Source: Candidatus Poseidonia sp.
GTDB lineage: Archaea; Thermoplasmatota; Poseidoniia; Poseidoniales; Poseidoniaceae
Reading direction: 5' to 3'
Length of the DNA: 64,000 nucleotides
Assembly (NCBI GenBank): GCA_030827475.1
Contig: JAUREJ010000001.1
Location: 40,139-104,138, forward strand
Positions 19,411 to 27,626 of this stretch are shown one piece after another; within the stretch, counting starts at the first letter, position 1, and the number at the start of each line of letters is the position of its first letter. A model generated the notes under the pieces. That model had not been told where the DNA came from. It worked only from the letters and a program-made list of their open reading frames with translations, and searched no databases. Made by a program: the position numbers and the translations under genes.

Positions 19411-20177
19411 TGTCCTTGAAAGGTACCAAGCAATCGTTTAACATTCTACGGGGCGAAGGCGAAGAAGCCAAGCTCACGGCTTACGAATTGGAACTTGATG
19501 AAGGCATGGTGGTATTGGACTGCGTTCATCGCATCCAGCACGAGCAAGAACCCGACATGGCGGTACGGTGGAACTGCAAAGCTGGCAAGTGCGGCTCGTG
19601 TTCCGCTGAAATCAACGGACGACCCCGCTTGATGTGCATGACCCGGATGAGCGACGTGGTTGCCGAAACACCTGCAGGCCAGCCCATTGAAATTCGACCG
19701 ATGAAGACCTTCCCGCATGTGAAGGACCTCGTCACCGATGTCAGTTGGAACTACGAGGTCGCCCAACGCATCAAACCCATCAACGGCCCGGAACACAAGG
19801 ATTGGGAATTCAACCAAATGGAAGCCGACCGCGTTCAACACTTCCGGGAGTGCATCGAATGTTTCCTCTGCGTCAACACCTGCCACGTTTTGCGAGACCA
19901 CGAACTCTTCGATGATTTCGCCGGGCCACGAAACCTGGTTCGCCTGGCACAGTACGAGATGCACCCGCTCGATACCGAAGACCGGGTTCCTGAAATCAAG
20001 AAAGAATTTGGCGTGGAATACTGCAACATCACGCGATGTTGCACTGAAGTTTGCCCCGCTGGTATCCAAATCACCGACGATGCCATCATTCAACTCAAGG
20101 AGCGCGTGGTTGACCGGTATTACGACCCGCTGCAGCGCATTTGGCGCACCCTGACGCGGAAAAAGGTCCGCTACTGA
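19407..20177 (+). CDS. sdhB: Succinate dehydrogenase iron-sulfur subunit
   Basis: NCKAGKCGSCSAEINGRPRLMC, CIECFLCVNTCHV and CNITRCCTEVCPAGI cluster motifs; 4-nt overlap with sdhA. Confidence 0.96.
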   Translation: MMSLKGTKQSFNILRGEGEEAKLTAYELELDEGMVVLDCVHRIQHEQEPDMAVRWNCKAGKCGSCSAEINGRPRLMCMTRMSDVVAETPAGQPIEIRPMKTFPHVKDLVTDVSWNYEVAQRIKPINGPEHKDWEFNQMEADRVQHFRECIECFLCVNTCHVLRDHELFDDFAGPRNLVRLAQYEMHPLDTEDRVPEIKKEFGVEYCNITRCCTEVCPAGIQITDDAIIQLKERVVDRYYDPLQRIWRTLTRKKVRY

Positions 20178-20189
20178 CAGCGCTGGAGA

Positions 20190-21083
20190 TCAGGTTTGAG
20201 CCTGCAGCCACGTTCTCATCCACGCTTCGCCCCGAGCATCGTCATCAAGGGTCGGATGCGCAACGGGGCGGACGATGATGAGCATGTCCAGTTGCCCACC
20301 CCAAGAAGCGACGCTCGCCGTCACCACCTCACCGACCTTGGTGCCGCTCGGGTCCAAGCCAATGGCCGTCGTTTTGATGTCAAAGTGACGAAACGCCACC
20401 GATTGCACATCGGTGCTCGTCAGGCGAACATCAACCGTGCCCGGGGCAGGAACCGCTTCAAGAAAAACGTCGTTGGGGTCCAGGTTGAACGGCAACGCAT
20501 CGTCGATGAGTTCGATGGCTTGGTGCATACGAGAGGTCTCAAGATTGAACGCTGAAGCAAGGGTCAGTGCAGACCACTCCGCCCCCCAAACCCCTTGCTG
20601 ATGGGGAAGGCGAAGGCTGAGAGATTGCAACACAACCACATCCGACGTCACCCAGGTGTATTGATGGCTTGCCGGATACACTGGAGCATGCGGATTCTCG
20701 TCAAAGAACGGTTGGCCCCATGCCTCGGGGGACGTTGGCGATGCGACGGGGAGCAAGGCGCTCGCACCAAAACAAAGCAGCGATACGCCGATGACCAGAG
20801 CCCGTTCCTTGCGGTGCTCGGACCAAGCCACACGAGCCGCTGGACTTGCGAAGGAAAGCGCCAACATGCAAGGAAGAACAAGGAGCAAACCGCCCGGCAC
20901 CAACCAAAGCAGAGGCGGTAAGAGAAGAAAGAGGCGGAGCCCGTCAATGCCAACTGGGCCGTACCACATCTCCTCGGTTCCTTCGCCTTTCCGACGGTAA
21001 AGAAGGAGAAGAGCAGCACCGGCACCCAAGACCGGAGCCAAGGCTTGCGTCGCACCCTGCCAGAGCATCGTGTTCGCCGACAA
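20190..21083 (-). CDS. Membrane protein of unknown function
   Basis: 297 aa; hydrophobic N-terminal half, soluble C-terminal half; divergent to ABC genes. Confidence 0.7.
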   Translation of the reverse strand: MSANTMLWQGATQALAPVLGAGAALLLLYRRKGEGTEEMWYGPVGIDGLRLFLLLPPLLWLVPGGLLLVLPCMLALSFASPAARVAWSEHRKERALVIGVSLLCFGASALLPVASPTSPEAWGQPFFDENPHAPVYPASHQYTWVTSDVVVLQSLSLRLPHQQGVWGAEWSALTLASAFNLETSRMHQAIELIDDALPFNLDPNDVFLEAVPAPGTVDVRLTSTDVQSVAFRHFDIKTTAIGLDPSGTKVGEVVTASVASWGGQLDMLIIVRPVAHPTLDDDARGEAWMRTWLQAQT

Positions 21084-21148
21084 ACGAACACCTGTTCGTC
21101 ATAGAGGTTCGCCTCTCACCAAGGTTGATGCGAGGGGTTCGCCTACGA

Positions 21149-22183
21149 ATGCCCATGGCGGACCCGTTGCTCGTGTTCACAGATGTCGAGCACCGTCACC
21201 GCCTCCCCGCTCCGAAACCGTGGAAACCTTGGGCAACACGACCCGGAGCAGGGGTCCACTGCGTCAATTTATCGCTCTACTCGGGATGCGTGTTGGGGCT
21301 GATCGGGCCAAACGGAGCGGGGAAAACCACCCTGCTTCGCATGATGGCCGGCGTGCTTCCCCTTCAGGGTGGAACCGTGACGGGGCACATCAAGACGAGC
21401 ACATCAGGGGAGGTGGTGGATTTACGAACGTGGGCGGGTCACATGCCCGAGCAGGTCCGTTGGCAGGGTCGCTCAACGGTCACCGAAACCTTGCACCAAC
21501 TCAGCGAAATGCGAGGTCAAAGTTCCCAACGCCTCGACCAATTGCTGACGCTCGTTGGCCTGCACGACCGCGCAGACGAACCCCTCGACAACTTGAGCCA
21601 AGGCATGCGTCAACGCCTTTCCATCGCAGCAGCCCTTCTCGGTTCGCCACGTGTGTTGTTGTTGGATGAACCGTTCAACGGCTTGGATCCCGTTGCAGCG
21701 GAGGCGTTTGCAGGCTTGGTTCGACGTCTTGCTGAAAAAGGCGTGAGCGTGGTGATTTCGTCCCACATGGTCACCCAGCTCGAGGGTCTCATCGACCGAA
21801 TTGCACTGATGCACCGCGGTCAATTGTTGGATGAAGGTCCGCTTGAGGAAGTTGAAAGACGGCTTGATTTGGAAGGAAGGTATCAACTCCGAGGCAAAGG
21901 CGATTTGCGTTCCACCAAGGTGCTTGAGGAACTTGGAAACGACGTGCTGTCATGGGAACAAGACGATGAAACATGGACGGTGATTTTGCGAGGTGACCAT
22001 CACAACGCCCTGAAAATTGGCCTTGACTCAGGCCTTGAAGTCATGTCTTGGGCTCCTTTAAGACCCAACCTCGTTGAATGGCTCTGTGCTGCAACCGGGA
22101 TGAGTTTTGACGACATCAGCCTCGAAGTTTCGTCTTCAGCGATGCTTCCCCTTCAAACAATGGAGGTGAACGAAGATGAGTGA
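21149..22183 (+). CDS. ABC transporter ATP-binding protein
   Basis: GLIGPNGAGKTTLLRMMAG Walker A, NLSQGMRQRLSIAAAL signature, VLLLDEPFNGLDP Walker B. Start trimmed from the ORF-track start; ATG 21155 also possible. Confidence 0.93.
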   Translation: MPMADPLLVFTDVEHRHRLPAPKPWKPWATRPGAGVHCVNLSLYSGCVLGLIGPNGAGKTTLLRMMAGVLPLQGGTVTGHIKTSTSGEVVDLRTWAGHMPEQVRWQGRSTVTETLHQLSEMRGQSSQRLDQLLTLVGLHDRADEPLDNLSQGMRQRLSIAAALLGSPRVLLLDEPFNGLDPVAAEAFAGLVRRLAEKGVSVVISSHMVTQLEGLIDRIALMHRGQLLDEGPLEEVERRLDLEGRYQLRGKGDLRSTKVLEELGNDVLSWEQDDETWTVILRGDHHNALKIGLDSGLEVMSWAPLRPNLVEWLCAATGMSFDDISLEVSSSAMLPLQTMEVNEDE

Positions 22184-23006
22184 CCTTCGCAGGGTGTTGA
22201 GGGTCGCCCGACGTATCCGGATCGACCGGCTGGCGAACATTCGATTGAAAGTGATGCTGCCGATTTTACTCCTTTTCCTGCCGGGATTGGCATGGGGTTT
22301 TTCAGACCCGAACATCGTCTTGCCGGGCGGTCACCAACCGGACACCGCCATGGAAGTGCTCTTCTACGCCTCCCTCGGGGTGGTTTTCGGAGCAACCATG
22401 TGCGCCGTCTTGATGGCGTTTGACGGTGTGAGTAAAGACCGAGCCAGCGGGATGCTTGAGGTCCAGTTGGCTCAACCCATGCCTCGGGCCCATCAAGCAG
22501 CGGCCCTCATCATCGGCCATGCCCAAGCCATTCTCTTGCCAGTTTATGCGCTGCTTTTGATCACGGTCGTGGTCGTCAATCACCGAATGGACGCATGGCC
22601 GTCCTTGACCGAGATGCTCGTCTACGCTGTATCAACCGGCCTCATCGTCCTGTGGTACACCCTCTTTGCCCTCCTCGCTTCGACGACAGCAAGGGAACAA
22701 GGAACGGCCGTCGCCTTTGGCGTCGGCGTTTGGTTCTTCTTTACTTTCCTTTGGGCACTGATCACCTCAATGGTCGCCTACGCTTCGGGTGTATCGGTTG
22801 GGGAAGCGAACGACCCGGCGTGGGTCGCTCTGGAAGGGATGTTGGATTTGCTTTCACCCAACGGCGTCTATCACCACCTCTTGGAAACCCAACTCCCAAC
22901 GGTGGATAGGGGCGTAGCGGCTTGGCAGTCATGGCTTGCTGCCTTGCTATGGACGGTGCTGCCCTGGTGGGCCCTCCACCGCAGGATGGAACGGCTTGTC
23001 CCTTGA
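22176..23006 (+). CDS. ABC-2 type transporter permease
   Basis: Six hydrophobic segments; overlaps the ATPase gene end; FDGVSKDRASGMLEVQLAQPM typical of ABC-2 permeases. Confidence 0.85.
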   Translation: MSDLRRVLRVARRIRIDRLANIRLKVMLPILLLFLPGLAWGFSDPNIVLPGGHQPDTAMEVLFYASLGVVFGATMCAVLMAFDGVSKDRASGMLEVQLAQPMPRAHQAAALIIGHAQAILLPVYALLLITVVVVNHRMDAWPSLTEMLVYAVSTGLIVLWYTLFALLASTTAREQGTAVAFGVGVWFFFTFLWALITSMVAYASGVSVGEANDPAWVALEGMLDLLSPNGVYHHLLETQLPTVDRGVAAWQSWLAALLWTVLPWWALHRRMERLVP

Positions 23007-23025
23007 CGGCAACAGGCAATTGTTC

Positions 23026-25005
23026 ATGAAGGCGAAAGGTCAGCCAGCACACATGGCTCGCCCGCAGCAACTGACCGTCCTCGCCTCGCTCTGCCTCGTC
23101 CTGGTGATGCTCTCGGTGGTTTTCAGCCCGCTGACCTCATCGCTTGATTCAACCTCAACCGTCGCTCCAACCGAGGGACGACAGGACGGTCTTGACGTGG
23201 ATTGCAGCGGCTACTCCTTTGAAGATCTCTTCGAATACGACTTTGCACTCTTTGAACTTGACATCTTGGACGACTGGGCCACCGGTGACTTGTACGCGAA
23301 TGCGTGGGTAAACGGCTCGAACTCACCCATCGTCCGCGACAACCTGGACGGCTTGTTCGAGGGCTTGCCGGGTGGCGATAACGATTGGATCAGCACGGAC
23401 GAGCGAGACGCCGTCCGCAGCATCGGGCCAAAGTGCATTGCGGACATGGAGACGCGCCTCGGTATGCGAGAGGGCATCCCCCATTCGGGCGGTGTTGATT
23501 GGAACGATTTCGAATTCGTTGAGGACGGTATCGGTTTGGACGAGGTCAACTTGGTTCCTGAAAACCATCCCGACGCTCGTTCATGCACCAACTTCGGTGC
23601 GGCAGCCGATTGCAAAGAAGTTCCAACTTCAACCACCGACGACATGGAAATCGCCCTCGAAGTGGCGGATGGCAAATCCAACAATGTTCGGTGGGACCAA
23701 TTGCCCAACAGCGGCGTTTCAAACTTCACCCTCGCCATGAACATCACCAACATGAGCAATGCTGCCCTCCGGGTGACCTTCCCTGTGCTTCAAGGGCTGC
23801 GCATGTATGATTTCCGTGTAACGGACAATGCACCCGACAGCGGTCAAACCTGCGACCACATCAACCCACCTTCGTCCACCTACCTGGGCGACGGTTCGCT
23901 TCAGGTGACCCAGCTCGTCGCCTTTGACCGAACACAGTGGGACCTTCAGTGCAACATGTTCATGGATTTCACAACCGAGGAACCGGCGACCAACGACGTC
24001 CCCGCTTGGACAGCCACGGTACCTTCCAACGGAACGAAGATACCAACTTCCGGTGAAGGAACTTGGCCGTTTGCCACCGCTGCGGTCGGCAACGCCTGGG
24101 CGACCGATGAGAACGGTTGGGCTCTGCAGTGCACCTTTGACGAAGCAGGTTGGAGCGTCACGAACAACGTGTTGGGCGACTTTTTCGTCACCCAGCCCGC
24201 AAGCTCAACGATGGTAACAGCCACCTGCCACGCCGTTGACCCCTTGGGCGCAACCGATGAAAACGATTCTCGCACATGGGTCTTTGGAACGCTGTTCACC
24301 TCAACGGCAACCCTGAGCGAAGACGGCAGTAGCGTGGTGATGAGCGTTACCTCCGCTGGACTCGTTGATGAATTCATCTTCTCAGCTCGTGCGCTGCAAG
24401 GCGAGGCGATGGGCGCCCCCGGCGAGACCGTCACCGTCAGCGGCACGATGGCGACCGAAGTCAGCGTTTCTCTTGACAACATCCGCCCTGGCGCCTTTGG
24501 ATTCAAAACCGAGGCGCAGGCCACGAGCATGCTCGCCTTTTCCTCTGAATATGACCTCGGCTTGGTGAAGCCCAACACGCCGCCAGTGGTGCAAATAGCC
24601 ACAAATTTCAACGGGGAAAACGCAACTTGGGACGAAGGGCAACTGCAATTCTCCATGAACGGTTTGGTTTCGGACCCTGATCTCGAAGCGGTCACCATGC
24701 GATTGACGATTTGCGGAAGCGATTACCAAGGTTTCACCATCGACGGCATCAACTGGAACGTTGATGTTTCCACCGCCGTTTGCATGGCGTATGGCCTCAC
24801 AGATTACGATGTGGTGATCACCGCAACGGACGAATCTGGGGGCACGACCCAAGTGATGGTCGGGATCAACTCGCCCGTGGTCGACGATACGCCGGTCGCT
24901 CCCGCTCCGAGTGAACCTGAAACCGCTCTGCCTGCTGCAAGCCTGCTCTCGGTGCTCGGGGTCCTCGGTGCCGCCGTGCTGGTCCGCCGCAAACCCGATG
25001 CTTAA
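23026..25005 (+). CDS. Secreted/surface-anchored protein with C-terminal TM anchor
   Basis: Signal-like LTVLASLCLVLVMLSVVFS; Ig-like ectodomain; C-terminal LPAASLLSVLGVLGAAVLVRRKPDA. Confidence 0.8.
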   Translation: MKAKGQPAHMARPQQLTVLASLCLVLVMLSVVFSPLTSSLDSTSTVAPTEGRQDGLDVDCSGYSFEDLFEYDFALFELDILDDWATGDLYANAWVNGSNSPIVRDNLDGLFEGLPGGDNDWISTDERDAVRSIGPKCIADMETRLGMREGIPHSGGVDWNDFEFVEDGIGLDEVNLVPENHPDARSCTNFGAAADCKEVPTSTTDDMEIALEVADGKSNNVRWDQLPNSGVSNFTLAMNITNMSNAALRVTFPVLQGLRMYDFRVTDNAPDSGQTCDHINPPSSTYLGDGSLQVTQLVAFDRTQWDLQCNMFMDFTTEEPATNDVPAWTATVPSNGTKIPTSGEGTWPFATAAVGNAWATDENGWALQCTFDEAGWSVTNNVLGDFFVTQPASSTMVTATCHAVDPLGATDENDSRTWVFGTLFTSTATLSEDGSSVVMSVTSAGLVDEFIFSARALQGEAMGAPGETVTVSGTMATEVSVSLDNIRPGAFGFKTEAQATSMLAFSSEYDLGLVKPNTPPVVQIATNFNGENATWDEGQLQFSMNGLVSDPDLEAVTMRLTICGSDYQGFTIDGINWNVDVSTAVCMAYGLTDYDVVITATDESGGTTQVMVGINSPVVDDTPVAPAPSEPETALPAASLLSVLGVLGAAVLVRRKPDA

Positions 25006-25053
25006 ACCGACACAACCAAAAGGCAATGGTAGCAGGAATCAGCAGGCCTCACC

Positions 25054-26292
25054 ATGTTTTCAGGTACCGTTGAATCAAAAAGCCACGAAGGGGGCTTGCT
25101 GGTTCACTTTGAGGGCTCTTCTCCTTCGTTGAACGCCATCATGGTTCGCAGCGACGATGGCACCTACATCGGCAAGGTGGACGGGGTGCTCGGAAGCACG
25201 GAACACGCTTTGGCTCATATCGCTCACATTGACCGTTCGCTTGACATGGAGGAACTCATTGGCGTCCAGGTGACGGTCCGGGCAAAAAAACAGCGGGAAG
25301 ACCGTTCACGAAACGAAGGACGTTTTAGCGACCGAAACCGAAACGACCGAAGTTCGGGCGGTCGTTGGGAGCGAAACGATGGAGGTTCCGACCACCAGCG
25401 GCACAACGGAAGGTCCAGCGACCGAAACCATCGCAGCGGGCGTTCAGACCAACAACCATTCAACGATGATTGGGATTGCCCCAAATGCAACAACTCGAAC
25501 TTCGCTCGGCGGACGGAGTGCAATCGCTGTCAGGCGACTCGCCCTCAAGGCGACGGGAGACAGCAAGGTGGATTCCAACGCCGAGACGACCGCCGAGACG
25601 ACCGAAGAGGCGGATTCCAACGCCGCGATGACCGCCGAGACGGACGGTCCCAAGGGGGTAACAACAACTCGAACGACTGGACATGCCCTGCATGCAACAA
25701 CTCAAATTTCTCGTTCAGAAACACCTGCAACCGGTGCGAAGCAGCTCGCCCTGCGGGCGGTGTCGATAGAGGGGGTCGCAACGACCGAGGCGGTTACCAA
25801 CGTCGAAATGACCGTCGTGAAGGGGGATATCGCAACAACCAACGAAACGACCAATCCAGAGACGGGCGTCAGCAGAACGGCAATTTCAACACCAACGATT
25901 GGACCTGTGCTGCATGCAACAACTCAAATTTCTCGTTTAGAAACGCCTGCAACCGATGTGAGGCACCTCGCCCTGGAGGCGGTGGTGGCGGCGGTCGCAG
26001 CGACGGAAGAAGCCGAGGTCGCAGCGACGGAGACCGACGAGACTTCCGTAGAAACGATCGAGATGGTGGCTTCCAACGCCGAGACGACCGTTCCAACGGT
26101 GGTGATGACCGGCCACAGCGAAGAAACGACCGAGGTGGTGGCTTCCAACGCCGAGACGACCGACGCTCGTCTTCCGACGGGGCTTACCGGCGGTCAAGGG
26201 GAAAACGCTCTGGCCACACACACAACCAACCTCCCCGTGACTTCCGGGACGGCGCCCCACCACGGAGATATGAGCGAAAAACAGACGAATGA
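25054..26292 (+). CDS. Gar1-like protein fused to three RanBP2-type zinc fingers in an Arg/Asp/Gly-rich tail
   Basis: N-terminus GTVESKSHEGGLLVHFEGSSPSLNAIMV...YIGKVDGVLG...LIGVQVTVRAKK fits the archaeal Gar1 pattern (PSLN; IGKVxxVxG). Three copies match WxCx2Cx3Nx6Cx2C: WDCPKCNNSNFARRTECNRC, WTCPACNNSNFSFRNTCNRC, WTCAACNNSNFSFRNACNRC. Confidence 0.85.
   Translation: MFSGTVESKSHEGGLLVHFEGSSPSLNAIMVRSDDGTYIGKVDGVLGSTEHALAHIAHIDRSLDMEELIGVQVTVRAKKQREDRSRNEGRFSDRNRNDRSSGGRWERNDGGSDHQRHNGRSSDRNHRSGRSDQQPFNDDWDCPKCNNSNFARRTECNRCQATRPQGDGRQQGGFQRRDDRRDDRRGGFQRRDDRRDGRSQGGNNNSNDWTCPACNNSNFSFRNTCNRCEAARPAGGVDRGGRNDRGGYQRRNDRREGGYRNNQRNDQSRDGRQQNGNFNTNDWTCAACNNSNFSFRNACNRCEAPRPGGGGGGGRSDGRSRGRSDGDRRDFRRNDRDGGFQRRDDRSNGGDDRPQRRNDRGGGFQRRDDRRSSSDGAYRRSRGKRSGHTHNQPPRDFRDGAPPRRYERKTDE
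25689..25752 (+). repeat. Copy 1 of near-identical ~64-bp repeat encoding zinc finger 2
   Basis: ctgcatgcaacaactcaaatttctcgttcagaaacacctgcaaccggtgcgaagcagctcgccct. Confidence 0.9.
25911..25974 (+). repeat. Copy 2 of near-identical ~64-bp repeat encoding zinc finger 3
   Basis: tgcatgcaacaactcaaatttctcgtttagaaacgcctgcaaccgatgtgaggcacctcgccct. Confidence 0.9.
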
Positions 26293-26301
26293 GGCGGTAC
26301 C

Positions 26302-27330
26302 ATGACTGCGGAGTCGCATTACCTCAACGCTCTCGAGGCTTTGGAAAACGGCGACCGTGTTCAAGCAAAAGCCGAGGCAAAAAAAGCAACACAACTCGAT
26401 GAAGACCACCTTGAAGCGTGGTCGGTCTACGTTGAGGCTTGCCTACCACCAGGTGGCGTCTCCCCGACGATGAACGAGGCAGCAAGCGCCCTCTCCGGAA
26501 CCAAACGCATCGTCGCTGCAGACCCCAGTCGTCTTGACATGTGGATGCGTGGGGGGCGTCTGCTCGCTGATGATTTAGGAATGCTTCACGACGCACTTCA
26601 TTGGTGGCAGCGATGCCGAGACCATCTCCCCGATGAGGTGACGCCGGTGGTTGAAATGGCTTCCATTCTCGCCGATATGGGAGAATACGCTCTGGCTCAA
26701 GAGCGCCTGCAAGCCATCCTCAACGACAACATGGATGTCGGCATCACCCAATTTCGAAAAATTAACGGCCTGCTCCAGCTGGTCAAAACGGCTGCAACTC
26801 AGGACCGAACCGAAATCTTCCGCCCCTACGAGAAGCATCACGACGGATGGGCCGCTATTCGGCTCAAAATGCGGAAACCACCGCTTTCGGAGTCCTTCAT
26901 TTTCCTCGTTACGGCCGTTCCCGTGCTTCTTTTGCTCGTTCTCCTCTTGGGCCGTTACAGCGCACCGACTTGGTCGGCCGTCTGTTTGAACACGCTCGTC
27001 ATTCTGATCGTCATCATGGTGCTCATGCGAAACGCCAAGCGTTGGTTCCAAGTGTTCAACCGACCCGCATTTAATCTGTTAAGGGCCATGAATTTCGAGG
27101 CCGCCACGGGCTTTGTGGTGATGGACGAAGACATCCGAACATCGGTGCTTTACATGTACATCATGCAAAGAAAACCTCGTTCGTGGCAGGAACGCATGCT
27201 CAAAATCATTGACAAAGGGAAGCCTCTGCCCAACAATTGGCGACTTCGCATGCCCGATTTCACCTCGCATCTTGACGGGGACGACGGTGAAACAGCAAGC
27301 CACGAAACCTTCTGGTCAGAAGAAGAGTGA
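26302..27330 (+). CDS. TPR-like protein with C-terminal TM region
   Basis: YLNALEALENGDRVQAKAEAKKATQLDEDHLEAW and later TPR-like helices; two hydrophobic helices near residues 195-240. Confidence 0.75.
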   Translation: MTAESHYLNALEALENGDRVQAKAEAKKATQLDEDHLEAWSVYVEACLPPGGVSPTMNEAASALSGTKRIVAADPSRLDMWMRGGRLLADDLGMLHDALHWWQRCRDHLPDEVTPVVEMASILADMGEYALAQERLQAILNDNMDVGITQFRKINGLLQLVKTAATQDRTEIFRPYEKHHDGWAAIRLKMRKPPLSESFIFLVTAVPVLLLLVLLLGRYSAPTWSAVCLNTLVILIVIMVLMRNAKRWFQVFNRPAFNLLRAMNFEAATGFVVMDEDIRTSVLYMYIMQRKPRSWQERMLKIIDKGKPLPNNWRLRMPDFTSHLDGDDGETASHETFWSEEE

Positions 27331-27498
27331 ACCGTTGTTCTTGGGTCCTTTCCAACATCGATGGGCCTTCCCCAATGAACGGGAGCCATCTGTTGAAACT
27401 GATGGTACAAGGCGGTCAGAGGCAGAGGAAGGATACGCTGGGTCTTCAGACCCCGCCCCTTTGCTGCGAGGCAGACGCTCGCTGCGTCGCGCAAACAT

Positions 27499-27536
27499 CC
27501 AAGGTTCTCCTCCGGTGACCATCCACCGAGGCTTGG
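27499..27536. other. Two-tier inverted repeat in convergent intergenic region
   Basis: CCAAG-gttctcctc-CGGTG-accatc-CACCG-agg-CTTGG; further hairpins at 27440-27453 and 27466-27490. Confidence 0.5.
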
Positions 27537-27626
27537 TGCGAAGCAACGTCGTCTGGCAACCTTACAACATGGGCACGCTACGCGGTCGCCCGGGGGCGTT
27601 CAGGGTCAAACCCTTCTCGACCGGTC

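Noticed and set aside
25379-26305. 308-aa plus-strand ORF in an alternative frame over the Gar1/zinc-finger gene
   Set aside because: T/A/E-rich low-complexity translation caused by repeat composition; the overlapping frame carries Gar1-like and zinc-finger motifs.
27331-27626. SRP RNA or RNase P RNA in the structured intergenic region
   Set aside because: I looked for SRP helix 8 and RNase P core motifs on both strands and did not find convincing matches; kept only as an unnamed ncRNA candidate.
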